Of a DNA stretch of 64,000 bases, positions 10,223 through 17,359 are shown piece by piece; the first letter of the stretch is position 1, and each line of letters starts with the position of its first letter. The position numbers were made by a program, and so were the translations under genes. Origin of the DNA: Prostheceraeus crozeri. Its lineage: Eukaryota; Platyhelminthes; Polycladida; Euryleptidae. The stretch is from assembly GCA_907163375.1 (NCBI GenBank), contig CAJQUW010000458.1:1-64000 (forward strand), written 5' to 3'. The notes under the pieces were generated by a model. It was not told the DNA's origin and ran no database searches. It worked only from the letters and a program-made list of their open reading frames with translations.

Positions 10223-10439
10223 CAGTCTATCATTTTTGAAGATTCGTACCAGCAGTTACAGTTTGTGTTATGAACCCGAACTTTTTCCTGCAGCTCTCAT
10301 TAGTTGTTGGTTGCCTGTGCATGTGGCAATCTTTCATAATAGTAAAGTGATCATTACTGGACTAAAATCTCATGAACAAGCAAATATGATCCTAGACTAT
10401 CTCATTGAGTATGTACGTACCCAGCGGATTGTAAAATAA
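9894..10439 (+). CDS. TATA-binding-protein homologue (P1)
   Basis: 181 codons from MKRHRYTIVN, the length of the conserved TBP core. It contains both direct repeats of the TBP saddle. Repeat 1 runs from about residue 7 to 86 (KIDLTTLRQQL, then YYPGRPQML, LQLFPNGTVQILGA). Repeat 2 runs from about 98 to 175 (VDNMVIST, YEPELFPAALI, VAIFHNSKVIITG). YEPELFP is identical to cellular TBP. The two DNA-contacting asparagines (N10, N101) and three of the four DNA-kinking phenylalanines (F56, F131, F147) are present; the first is proline (P40). The expected role is binding TATA-type promoters of the element or host. The long N-terminal tail of animal TBP is absent. It overlaps PC4-like gene b by 329 bases; the start is the first ATG after an internal TATA box. 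The family match is clear; its activity is inferred. Confidence 0.88.
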   Translation: MKRHRYTIVNILRRFRLYTKIDLTTLRQQLPNSKYYPGRPQMLVVKMNNSRNLQLFPNGTVQILGALSHSSAQSMRLELQRLLRRIWKRERCVMSNLTVDNMVISTQLSDSLSFLKIRTSSYSLCYEPELFPAALISCWLPVHVAIFHNSKVIITGLKSHEQANMILDYLIEYVRTQRIVK

Positions 10440-10471
10440 AAAACAATTTTTTCCAACATGATGTTTTTATT
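10435..10471. terminator. Stop-embedded convergent polyadenylation signals
   Basis: AATAAA at 10435-10440 overlaps the TBP-homologue stop codon, and AATAAA at 10471-10466 on the minus strand overlaps the protease stop codon. The two convergent genes are only 27 bases apart, showing very compact, virus-like packing. Confidence 0.6.
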
Positions 10472-10928
10472 TCAAATCATGATAGAACTTACAAATCATT
10501 TTTTCATTAGAGGATGGATTACATGAAAAGTTTTGAATAATAGATGCAAATCGAGATACATGTAAACGTTTTAAGATGAAGTACAGTACAAAAGCACCAC
10601 ACGTTGATGAAAGTGGATGTTGTAGTATGCGTTCATTTCGCTGATATTGACGCGTATGTTTTCTCAACCACTGCTGTGTTGGTATATTTGGAGGTTGAGC
10701 AAGAGAGTCAAATAGTTCACCACGTCGGTCTTCTCCAATAAAGATCGCTTTCCAATGCTCACCGCCTAAATTCTGTGAATGAGTGTTTAGCACAATAAAG
10801 ATGGGATAGTGATTTACTGCAGGTGGTAAGGTATCGAGTGAATAGACATTATCGAAAGCTTTCAACGTCGCTTCGTCTGCATTACGCTGCACTTTAGTCT
10901 TAATATCGTCAGCAGTCAACCAACTCAT
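10467..10928 (-). CDS. P1 adenain-like cysteine protease (PRO)
   Basis: 153 codons from MSWLTADDIK. Matches the Ulp1/adenain-type protease of Polintons and adenoviruses, which trims virion precursors. Catalytic candidates: His58 in GGEHWK, Asp74 in LFDSL, Cys110 in SSTCGAFVL, and Gln103 seven residues before the cysteine, the same Gln-to-Cys spacing as in adenain. The size is slightly below adenovirus protease. Its ATG overlaps the capsid-gene stop by one base, suggesting coordinated expression. The frame looks whole. Confidence 0.9.
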   Translation of the reverse strand: MSWLTADDIKTKVQRNADEATLKAFDNVYSLDTLPPAVNHYPIFIVLNTHSQNLGGEHWKAIFIGEDRRGELFDSLAQPPNIPTQQWLRKHTRQYQRNERILQHPLSSTCGAFVLYFILKRLHVSRFASIIQNFSCNPSSNEKMICKFYHDLK

Positions 10929-12205
10929 TAACGATTATACTGAAGAATCACGTCACGATACTTTGTAATTTCAATATTTGAATCGAAGACTGCATAAATT
11001 AATACATTGATCGTCTCAGGTAGTGTTCTTTTGAACGTCAAATCCAAACGAATATTATGAGGCACGTTCGCTTGACGATAGGGTGCACTAATATCGCTGT
11101 CAGCAGTTAAATCAAATGCATAAATAGTATATCCACTCTTAAACTCTTTCATAGTCAGTCCGTTGGTGTCATCCGTATTGTAAAAGCCAAAAACATCCAT
11201 AAAATCAACATAACTGCGCATAAATTGATCTGAAGCAAAATCTGGTTTGTAGGGTGGACCAGGATGACTCACACCATTTACACGTAAAGCAATTTCACTT
11301 AACTGATTGTGTTTAAAATTGAAAGGATTCTTCTTTATATTACCATTAAATGCATCATTTTCAACCATTGCCACCATGAGGAGCTTCGGTGCTTCCGATG
11401 GAAAGAGGCCATCTTTCATGAAACTCTTTTGATCTTTCGGAATTGTAAAGGTGAGAAGCTTTGTATGCTGAATGGGGTAAATGGCATTTTGGCGGTTAAG
11501 GCCTTCAGCATGCCCTCTAATGACACTTGGATTCGGTACTACTCGACGAATGTAAAGTGCAATATCTTCCACATGAATTCTAAAATTGTCAACTTTAGCA
11601 AATGCATTCAGCGCAAATTCAGGCTTATTCAATGTCAGCTTGAGTCGCATGCTGGTATTACACAGTAAAAACTTTGACTGTCTAAAGAAGTCTAAATTCA
11701 GCGGACCATATAGCTGACATACTCTACTATCTTTAATCATAGCAGATCGCTTTACAAAGCCACTGTTTGTTTCAACATCAAATTTTCCTGCTTCATCTCT
11801 GTACCATCCCATGGCTTCCATATGACTTTTTTGTGCTGCTGGATGAAACTGTGATACATGATTGAAATATGATTTATAGGGATAATCGCTTTGACCACCT
11901 TCCACTTGCTGCTCTCCAATCGTTAGAGAAACATCACGAAGTAATGTAGTCAATGGTAAATTGTTCAGTCCAACTTTATGTGCATCGTCAATAGCAGTTC
12001 CATCTGCTTGCTGAATTCTAAACCTCAAATCAAGCATCGCATAACTCAAATCTATGTAGTCATCACTACCACCAGGAATAACAAATTCAATGGGGCCAGC
12101 ATTCTCAGCTGTTCGAGGATGATAATCTACAATACTTGAACTAAGAATATCTGTCTGTATGGCTTGTTGATCGAACAAACAAAAACCGGAAGTTTTACAC
12201 TCCAT
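10928..12205 (-). CDS. P1 major capsid protein (double jelly-roll)
   Basis: 425 codons. It resembles the Polinton capsid family found in many invertebrate genomes (the F54H12.2-like group). Features seen: an N-terminal PIEFVIPGGSDDYIDL strand, TTLLRDVSLTIGEQQVEGG, YPYKSYFNHVSQF near residue 110, MGWYRDEAGKFD, and a C-terminal series of strands ending in a DLTFKRTLPETINVLIYAVFD-type run. Family knowledge assigns it to icosahedral capsid formation, the reason Polintons are viewed as virus-like. The gene follows the small basic protein gene by 2 bases and overlaps PRO by 1. The frame looks whole; the copy is treated as a fossil. Confidence 0.88.
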   Translation of the reverse strand: MECKTSGFCLFDQQAIQTDILSSSIVDYHPRTAENAGPIEFVIPGGSDDYIDLSYAMLDLRFRIQQADGTAIDDAHKVGLNNLPLTTLLRDVSLTIGEQQVEGGQSDYPYKSYFNHVSQFHPAAQKSHMEAMGWYRDEAGKFDVETNSGFVKRSAMIKDSRVCQLYGPLNLDFFRQSKFLLCNTSMRLKLTLNKPEFALNAFAKVDNFRIHVEDIALYIRRVVPNPSVIRGHAEGLNRQNAIYPIQHTKLLTFTIPKDQKSFMKDGLFPSEAPKLLMVAMVENDAFNGNIKKNPFNFKHNQLSEIALRVNGVSHPGPPYKPDFASDQFMRSYVDFMDVFGFYNTDDTNGLTMKEFKSGYTIYAFDLTADSDISAPYRQANVPHNIRLDLTFKRTLPETINVLIYAVFDSNIEITKYRDVILQYNR

Positions 12206-12207
12206 GA

Positions 12208-12663
12208 TTAGAAGTTATAGCAGCGTCGTCGTTTAGCGCCTGATGAATGATTAGAGCCTCTGCGACGTTTGCGTGAATGCCTTTTGACTGAAGATCGCAC
12301 CTTACCAGCTCCGCGATGTTTCCTCCTTCCTTTATTCATTCGTTTAGGTGATTTCTTTCCTTGAGTAACACCAGCAATGGTCTGCTTCAATGTTTTTAAA
12401 CCGCGTTCCTTCCCACGATTCAACAAACTGCTCTTGAAACTTCTACCTCTGGAAAGATCACTAGCAACATCACCAGCAAAGCCAACGGCATTACTTAAAA
12501 CATTTCGTTTTAAAGATCTACCGACATTGGATATGAGAGGTGCTACAACAGATTTCAGTGCACCAAGTATGCTACCTCCACGTTGGCGGCGAGCACCGAT
12601 GTAAATTTGTCCTCCGCCACTTACATAGGAGGGTCGTGAATAAAATGAGGCAGTTGGATTCAT
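12208..12663 (-). CDS. P1 small basic virion-type protein (pVI/core-like)
   Basis: 151 codons. The N-terminal half has a glycine-rich GGGQIYIGARRQRGG segment followed by an amphipathic SILGALKSVVAPLI helix. The C-terminal third is an Arg/Lys/Ser-rich tail (RRKHRG, KRHSRKRRR, GAKRRR). This composition is usual for Polinton proteins compared with adenovirus pVI or core proteins, which bind DNA and cement the capsid. The role is inferred from composition and the place next to the capsid gene. The frame looks whole. Confidence 0.7.
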   Translation of the reverse strand: MNPTASFYSRPSYVSGGGQIYIGARRQRGGSILGALKSVVAPLISNVGRSLKRNVLSNAVGFAGDVASDLSRGRSFKSSLLNRGKERGLKTLKQTIAGVTQGKKSPKRMNKGRRKHRGAGKVRSSVKRHSRKRRRGSNHSSGAKRRRCYNF

Positions 12664-12704
12664 AGCTCAAACCCTAAACATTGTTAGTTACAACTTTGCA
12701 TGAA

Positions 12705-13925
12705 TCACTGTCGATCACTTAGATGAAAGATGTCGGCACGACGCATCCAAGAGTTCATACTTGAAGGATAACCAGCCCATTTAACAAGACACCATTCTTC
12801 ACCTTGCCGTTTTTTACATCGAATGATTTTCTCTACCCAATATGTTTCACTTTCAGTGACTACCTCAATCTCATCGCGGTAAAAGCTACCCTCAATTTCT
12901 TCATTATCGTAATCTTTCAACTTGTAGGTGGTCGGAGAGTCTTTTTGATTAATCCTTGATACTGTAAATACCTCCTCTGTCCAATTCGGAAGGTACCCTT
13001 TAGCAAAAACACTTTTCACTTTTGAGATACGAACTTTATCGCCAATTTTCACATCACTTTTCACATGAGTGCGTTTACGTTGGAATGATTCGCGCACTTT
13101 ATCTACATTGTCAGCATTTACATCTACTGGTCTGAGTCCAATAGAACGATGGATAGAGTGATTGTAGGCATGGAGTGTATCTTGTAGAACCTTTGTCCAA
13201 TTTTGTGTCAAGTTGGCAGTAAAATGTCGCCACAAGCGATTTTTTAATGTGCGATTAAAACGTTCAACGAGTGCAGCTTTATAAGCGCTCTTTACACTAA
13301 ACAACTCAATGTCATGCCTCTCAAATAATCTTGTCACATGCTGATTTTCAAACTCTTTTCCTTGATCACTCTGAATTCTTTTTGGAATGCGACCTTCTCG
13401 AAAAATTGTTTGGAATGCTTTTGCTACTCCTTTCCCTTCTTTAGTTTTTAAAGGTTGAGCCCACGCATAACGCGAGAAAATATCAATGACGGTTAAAATA
13501 AAATTATTGCCCGAGTTATGTTTTGAAATGGAGGCAACATCGCACAAATCTGCTTGCCACTGTTCATCGATGTCATGAACAATATAATGGCGGGTGCGGT
13601 ACTTCTTTTTCGCTTGTTTGTGGAGTGTATAGGTAGCCTGACCCTTTAACCATCGTTTCACTTGTGATTGTGGAAGACCACTCGCTTTTGATAATTTCTT
13701 GATAGATGCAAATCCTGCCGGATGTTTTACATCATAATAGATTGACTTCAAACGTTCAGTCGATGACGGCTGACTCTTTTTCCTCCTTCTCATCTTTTTT
13801 CTTTCTTGCCTTTCTACATTTACAACAACTGCAGCATTTAGCTTTAGCGGTTTTGCGATCGTGTTCACATTGCTTAGGGGTTTCATTATGAGAGCTGGCG
13901 CAGCAAGTGCAAGTGACAACGACAT
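12705..13925 (-). CDS. P1 integrase with chromodomain (INT)
   Basis: Up to 406 codons. An rve-type DDE integrase that would insert the element and make 6-bp duplications. The catalytic triad appears as D126 (QWQADL), D187 (IQSDQGKEF) and E221 (ALVERFNR), with 33 residues between the last two. A helix-turn-helix-like segment (IKKLSKASGLPQSQVKRWL) precedes the core. The C-terminus, about residues 350-395, is a chromodomain with YWVEKII and WCLVKWAGYPSS, usual for Polinton and Ty3-type integrases and likely to guide targeting. The true start may be an internal ATG around residue 45 (MRRRKK), since the first 45 residues overlap the Cys-rich frame at 13756-13971. The frame looks whole. Confidence 0.92.
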   Translation of the reverse strand: MSLSLALAAPALIMKPLSNVNTIAKPLKLNAAVVVNVERQERKKMRRRKKSQPSSTERLKSIYYDVKHPAGFASIKKLSKASGLPQSQVKRWLKGQATYTLHKQAKKKYRTRHYIVHDIDEQWQADLCDVASISKHNSGNNFILTVIDIFSRYAWAQPLKTKEGKGVAKAFQTIFREGRIPKRIQSDQGKEFENQHVTRLFERHDIELFSVKSAYKAALVERFNRTLKNRLWRHFTANLTQNWTKVLQDTLHAYNHSIHRSIGLRPVDVNADNVDKVRESFQRKRTHVKSDVKIGDKVRISKVKSVFAKGYLPNWTEEVFTVSRINQKDSPTTYKLKDYDNEEIEGSFYRDEIEVVTESETYWVEKIIRCKKRQGEEWCLVKWAGYPSSMNSWMRRADIFHLSDRQ

Positions 13926-13971
13926 TCACCTCTGGCGGCTCATTACATGGCAAGCAACACATCTGCTTCAT
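13756..13971 (-). CDS. Small cysteine-rich protein overlapping integrase 5' end
   Basis: 71 codons starting MKQMCCLPCNEP just two bases after the stop of the preceding gene. Twelve cysteines occur in CC, CxC and CxxC groups (CTCCAS, KCCSCCKCRK), followed by a charged KKKDEKEEKE tail. It looks like a metal-binding peptide, but no family is recognised. It shares about 170 bases with the integrase frame. The ATG placement immediately after the upstream gene and the strong composition bias favour a real gene. Confidence 0.5.
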   Translation of the reverse strand: MKQMCCLPCNEPPEVNVVVTCTCCASSHNETPKQCEHDRKTAKAKCCSCCKCRKARKKKDEKEEKESAVID

Positions 13972-13972
13972 A

Positions 13973-14665
13973 TTAATAGTCTGAGAACATGTATTTCCTA
14001 GGAGGAGCTGTTTTACGTTTTCCTTTTACCAGTTTTAGTGGCGATGTAGATCTACGTCGAGTTCTTCCTCTTGTTTGCTTAGTGAGTGTGGGAGGGGATG
14101 TAGCAGGTGACGTCTTAAACCAATTTGTTGGCATTTTCATCGCCTGAAGCATTGGAGTAGTAGCCACTGTTGAATCAAGTTCTTTCAATGTCTCATTATT
14201 TAAAGCAAATTTTGGCACATTATGCTTTTTCAATAGTTTAAGAAAGTATGACCAACCAGGTGGAACATAGCCCTGACGGCGCTTTCTACGTGTCGCATAC
14301 TGAATCAAGTCTTCATAACGTGAAGCATCAATCACTTTATTTTCATCTGTAATGATTTCTCCTCTATCATTTACATTGAGATGGGGCTCAATACTATTGA
14401 AAAGAGATATGGCATGTGCGCGAGATGCTAAAGGTGTAGCAGTCGATACAGAGTCACGCATCTTATTCTTCAAGTTTTTCAATTGCTCAACAGTTTCCGA
14501 TTGTAATAATACAGCACGATGTGGATCTTTGATGTGAACATTTTGCTGATAATCTATTTCTTTTCTATACATTTGATTTGCAAGAGGTTGCTTTACTTGC
14601 TGCATGGCAGTCAATTGTACATATTCATCCTGAGGAATAACAATCATGCGAGAATAAGAACTCAT
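13973..14665 (-). CDS. Conserved Polinton core-cluster protein, function unknown
   Basis: 230 codons. It sits where many Polintons carry a protein of unknown role between ATPase and integrase. A region rich in predicted helix (residues 30-130) contains SETVEQLKNLKNKMR; then comes a RRKRRQGYVPPGW motif near 130-145, and a basic Ser/Thr/Pro tail (RGRTRRRSTSP, GKRKTAPPRK), which is probably nuclear or DNA-binding. The start ATG overlaps the ATPase stop by four bases. No enzymatic motif seen. The frame looks whole. Confidence 0.7.
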   Translation of the reverse strand: MSSYSRMIVIPQDEYVQLTAMQQVKQPLANQMYRKEIDYQQNVHIKDPHRAVLLQSETVEQLKNLKNKMRDSVSTATPLASRAHAISLFNSIEPHLNVNDRGEIITDENKVIDASRYEDLIQYATRRKRRQGYVPPGWSYFLKLLKKHNVPKFALNNETLKELDSTVATTPMLQAMKMPTNWFKTSPATSPPTLTKQTRGRTRRRSTSPLKLVKGKRKTAPPRKYMFSDY

Positions 14666-15327
14666 AGTTTGTAGATAATCATGGGAGTTTTCAAAATATC
14701 ACTTCGAAATCTAAATTCTTCCGGACACTCTTGCGTAAAGTCAATGAATAAGTAACCGTATGGTTTTTCAGTAGCTGCTTGAAAAATTTCAATTAAGGCT
14801 TTTGATCCTCTGGGTGCAACTTGTCGCGCTAAAATTTCAAATTGACTTTTATCTCGCGGATTCTTGAAAATAGCATAATAGTGTGTATTCAGGTTTCGTG
14901 TACGAGCTTCTTTTCCATCAGGAAACAAATTTTGTGTAATATAGATGATAAAACACCTTTTATGGTGTGCTGCGCGAGTGAACATATCTGTAACATCTTT
15001 TGAATTCTTACTTTCTTTTAATAAATCATCCAATACAACAACATCATTAGACTGAAGTTTATCCACTGGAATAATTCCTTCATGTCGAATAAAGTTGCGA
15101 CTTTGCAATTCCTGAAACAGCGACGGTTGATAAATACCATAACACCAAATCACTCGATTGATAGGTTCCTTAAACAACTCCCTTCTTTTATCCAATAAAT
15201 TCAGCGTGAAAACAGTTTTACCTGCATGAGATGGACCTGATACAGTCAGAACTTTATCACATTGAAGTCTGAAATCCATTTTATTACTTTGAGACTCAAC
15301 ATTTGCATAATTAACGCTTAGAGCCAA
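14662..15327 (-). CDS. P1 packaging ATPase (FtsK/HerA type)
   Basis: 221 codons. Walker A GPSHAGKT at residues 31-38 and Walker B VVVLDDLL near 96-103 identify the viral genome-packaging ATPase (A32-like) that is a core Polinton gene. It would drive DNA into capsids. A conserved TRAAHHKRC-type segment follows the Walker B strand, and YITQNLF after it matches the sensor strand of this family. The gene overlaps the upstream small basic gene by 17 bases and the downstream gene by 4. The frame looks whole. Confidence 0.92.
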   Translation of the reverse strand: MALSVNYANVESQSNKMDFRLQCDKVLTVSGPSHAGKTVFTLNLLDKRRELFKEPINRVIWCYGIYQPSLFQELQSRNFIRHEGIIPVDKLQSNDVVVLDDLLKESKNSKDVTDMFTRAAHHKRCFIIYITQNLFPDGKEARTRNLNTHYYAIFKNPRDKSQFEILARQVAPRGSKALIEIFQAATEKPYGYLFIDFTQECPEEFRFRSDILKTPMIIYKL

Positions 15328-15652
15328 AGATATTTCCCAATAGGTTGCCCACGGCAGGAGCTATCATTGGAAGTATTGCTGAAAGGAAACCGCCCTTTTG
15401 TGTTAGAGTTTTCCTCTTTCTTTGAAGGGCGACTTTAGGATTGGAGATGAAACGCAATTTCGTAGCATATCGCTTAAGTAACTTTCGTTGTTTTGGTGCT
15501 AATTTCTTCGTCCTCAACTTCCTCACATGAGAAATAATTTCACAAATGAATTTATCGTTAGCATGTCGTATAGCATTGTATCGCTGATTTGCTTTCATTC
15601 GTCGGAGAGCTTGAATGGCTGAAGAAAACTTTTGACTTTTACGTTTCGTCAT
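15311..15652 (-). CDS. P1 small basic protein with hydrophobic C-terminus (pX-like)
   Basis: 113 codons. Strongly basic residues 1-88 (MTKRKSQK, KLRTKKLAPKQRKLLKRY, LQRKRKTLTQKGG) are followed by a short hydrophobic segment GGFLSAILPMIAPAVGNLLG. Similar small proteins accompany the ATPase in many Polintons and resemble adenovirus core or membrane-lytic peptides. The role is inferred. The frame looks whole. Confidence 0.65.
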   Translation of the reverse strand: MTKRKSQKFSSAIQALRRMKANQRYNAIRHANDKFICEIISHVRKLRTKKLAPKQRKLLKRYATKLRFISNPKVALQRKRKTLTQKGGFLSAILPMIAPAVGNLLGNIFGSKR

Positions 15653-15703
15653 TTTCCGTGTTAGTCTTTGCTAAAACCTATCTTTACCACATTTGCATAG
15701 GTA

Positions 15704-16033
15704 CTAACTATTGCGACATAAGTGACAATCGAAATGAGCAATGTCACAGTGGTTACATTGGCAAAGTTGAATGCAATTACGTATGAAACAGCGTTGACAA
15801 AAAGCATGCTTACATCTCTTGAAGATGCGCTTTTCATTTCCATCCTTTCGCTTACATACATCGCAACACATAGTTTCACCGTTACTGATGTCTATAGCAA
15901 GTCTTTTTGAAGATATGAATTTGCTAGCCTTTTCTAAATAATAGACGCATGTACAGAAGGAATATACTTCGAGAGTGAGCAGACATAGCTCGAAAACCAG
16001 TTGTGCTACAATCAAGTACCACTGCATTTTCAA
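15704..16033 (-). CDS. Membrane-anchored RING-type protein (P1)
   Basis: 109 codons. Residues about 5-30 (YLIVAQLVFELCLLTLEVY) are a likely membrane anchor. Residues about 57-105 form a RING-like zinc pattern: CCDVC, then a gap, CKHAFC, QRC, and two closing cysteine pairs (CQCNHC, CHLC). A RING finger would give ubiquitin-ligase activity, often used by viruses against host proteins. It lies in the accessory end of P1 and its ATG overlaps the stop of the preceding gene by four bases. Element families do not usually list this gene. Confidence 0.6.
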   Translation of the reverse strand: MKMQWYLIVAQLVFELCLLTLEVYSFCTCVYYLEKASKFISSKRLAIDISNGETMCCDVCKRKDGNEKRIFKRCKHAFCQRCFIRNCIQLCQCNHCDIAHFDCHLCRNS

Positions 16034-16440
16034 TTTTTCTTTATGGAAAGTTGAATGTGAATATCTGAAATCGCTTCAATCACTAGACTGCTACCATGAT
16101 GGTTAAATGCGTTAAGACGTTCAGCAATTTTTATCATATGTCTTTTAAAAAATTCTTCGGGGTGATCTACCACTTCCATTGAATAAGAAGCAAAATGGAA
16201 AGAGCGACTTTCCACCTCTTCCTTTCCAAAATGACTAAACTTAATTTTCGCAACTAATCGCGCCATGACAATGCTATCAGAGAATGTATTCATTAACTCT
16301 AGAAATAGAGTGCTAGCATCATCTACCACTGCTTCGATGTCGGTCTCATCTTTATGAAAATTTATCACATAATCTTGAACAGCTCCTTTTAAACTTTGCC
16401 TATGAAAACGTAATGTTCCGCAGTCGTTTGAGAAAGACAT
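16030..16440 (-). CDS. Stand-alone relative of the PolB N-terminal region (P1)
   Basis: 136 codons. The N-terminal half (RFHRQSLKGAVQDYVINF, ETDIEAVVDDA) matches a P2 gene at 49758-49982 (RFHQESFGGLIQDYILEF, ETELEACLD). The C-terminal half (ERLNAFNHHGSSLVIEAISDIHIQL) follows the pattern of the PolB N-terminal module in P1 and P2 (KFNERDSGLVFDGIETAMIKI). It may therefore help polymerase or primer assembly as a separate subunit. Function is inferred; no enzymatic motif is seen. The frame looks whole. Confidence 0.6.
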   Translation of the reverse strand: MSFSNDCGTLRFHRQSLKGAVQDYVINFHKDETDIEAVVDDASTLFLELMNTFSDSIVMARLVAKIKFSHFGKEEVESRSFHFASYSMEVVDHPEEFFKRHMIKIAERLNAFNHHGSSLVIEAISDIHIQLSIKKN

Positions 16441-16718
16441 GATCGCCCTTTAACTAACCCATCCATTGCATGAAAACAACAACTCTTCTCATAGTAACAT
16501 TTATTGAATAACGGTAACAAGCATGCATTATAAATCAATGGTTTGAAAGAGATAAAATAGATACAGCTGATAACTATCATACAGCGAGCAATGATAACCA
16601 TACAGGACTTTGGCAGTGTTGAGGTAAGGAGGAAAGAAGCATTGGTTATGAACGTAGCTACTACAACGAACAGACAAAATAGGAACACACAAATCCTTAA
16701 AACGTTTCGTGACTTCAT
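16389..16718 (-). CDS. Possible overlapping two-helix membrane protein
   Basis: 109 codons overlapping the exonuclease-like gene in another frame. Two strongly hydrophobic stretches (VLRICVFLFCLFVVVATFI near residue 5-24 and ARCMIVISCIYFISF near 44-58) resemble membrane helices. Overlap with a better-supported gene makes it uncertain; hydrophobic shadow frames arise by chance in this base composition. Confidence 0.25.
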   Translation of the reverse strand: MKSRNVLRICVFLFCLFVVVATFITNASFLLTSTLPKSCMVIIARCMIVISCIYFISFKPLIYNACLLPLFNKCYYEKSCCFHAMDGLVKGRSCLSQTTAEHYVFIGKV

Positions 16719-17058
16719 GATAATGTTGATTCACTCTACTATCCCAAGGCGGGAGCAAAATATCATCAATGATTAGATTGGGAAATACTTTCCTCTCCTT
16801 ACCAGGATTATTACAAAAGATGCGTATAACATTGAAAGCAGCTAACCATCGTTTAAAGTCAATAAGAAGAGCACTCTCACAAGAAAAGCCATAGTCTTGC
16901 AAATATTTCAGATTAAGTCCATGAATGTGTTTTCTCGCCCATTGATCAACATTGGGATCACAGTTGGCATGTTGATGATAGACACTAACAATCTGATATG
17001 TCCAATTGTTCATAGCAATAGCACTGAGCTCCTGTACAGGTTCACCCTCACAATCCAT
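16528..17058 (-). CDS. DEDDh exonuclease-like protein (P1)
   Basis: 176 codons beginning MDCEGEPVQELSAI. The D-x-E pair at the start (DCEG) resembles exonuclease motif I, and HCSLYD near residue 158 gives the H-x4-D of motif III in DnaQ/DEDDh enzymes. A middle acidic motif is less clear: LLIDFKRW or RIFCNNP may hold it. Proteins starting this way recur in marine invertebrate transposon sets. A proofreading or nuclease role is inferred from two motifs only. The start is an ATG; the frame could extend upstream through splicing. Confidence 0.5.
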   Translation of the reverse strand: MDCEGEPVQELSAIAMNNWTYQIVSVYHQHANCDPNVDQWARKHIHGLNLKYLQDYGFSCESALLIDFKRWLAAFNVIRIFCNNPGKERKVFPNLIIDDILLPPWDSRVNQHYHEVTKRFKDLCVPILSVRCSSYVHNQCFFPPYLNTAKVLYGYHCSLYDSYQLYLFYLFQTIDL

Positions 17059-17110
17059 AAAAATGATGATAGAAGCCTAAAACGGAAATTTACACATCTA
17101 AGGAAGCGTT

Positions 17111-17359
17111 CTATAACATATTACAAAATGAAGAATTACATCGATGCTTTTCACGACAAAATACACAAATGATATGATGGCAACGAAGAAGTAAAATGTA
17201 TCTAATAAGACCACGTCTACGACACTCAAAGCACATAAGCGAATTGTCATAGGGTAGAGTTAGGAAAGGACTAGTAATTCTCCTTCTTTGATTTGCGTTT
17301 TGATGTAGCATTCTTCTCCGACTTGCGCTTCGTACCACTGCTGTTAAGGATTTGATCAA
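17111..17359 (-). CDS. Second small RING-like protein (P1)
   Basis: 82 codons. A basic N-terminus (SASRRRM, NQRRRI) is followed by CFEC, then CHHIIC, CREKHRC and SFC spaced like a minimal RING finger. It overlaps the 3' end of the preceding gene by 89 bases in another frame. Its similarity in zinc pattern to the RING protein at 15704-16033 suggests two ubiquitin-ligase-like genes in one element. Confidence is limited by small size and the overlap. Confidence 0.45.
   Translation of the reverse strand: MIKSLTAVVRSASRRRMLHQNANQRRRITSPFLTLPYDNSLMCFECRRRGLIRYILLLRCHHIICVFCREKHRCNSSFCNML

Noticed and set aside
15661-15879. Hydrophobic minus-strand frame over the RING gene
   Set aside because: It overlaps the better-supported RING frame and shows no independent motif.
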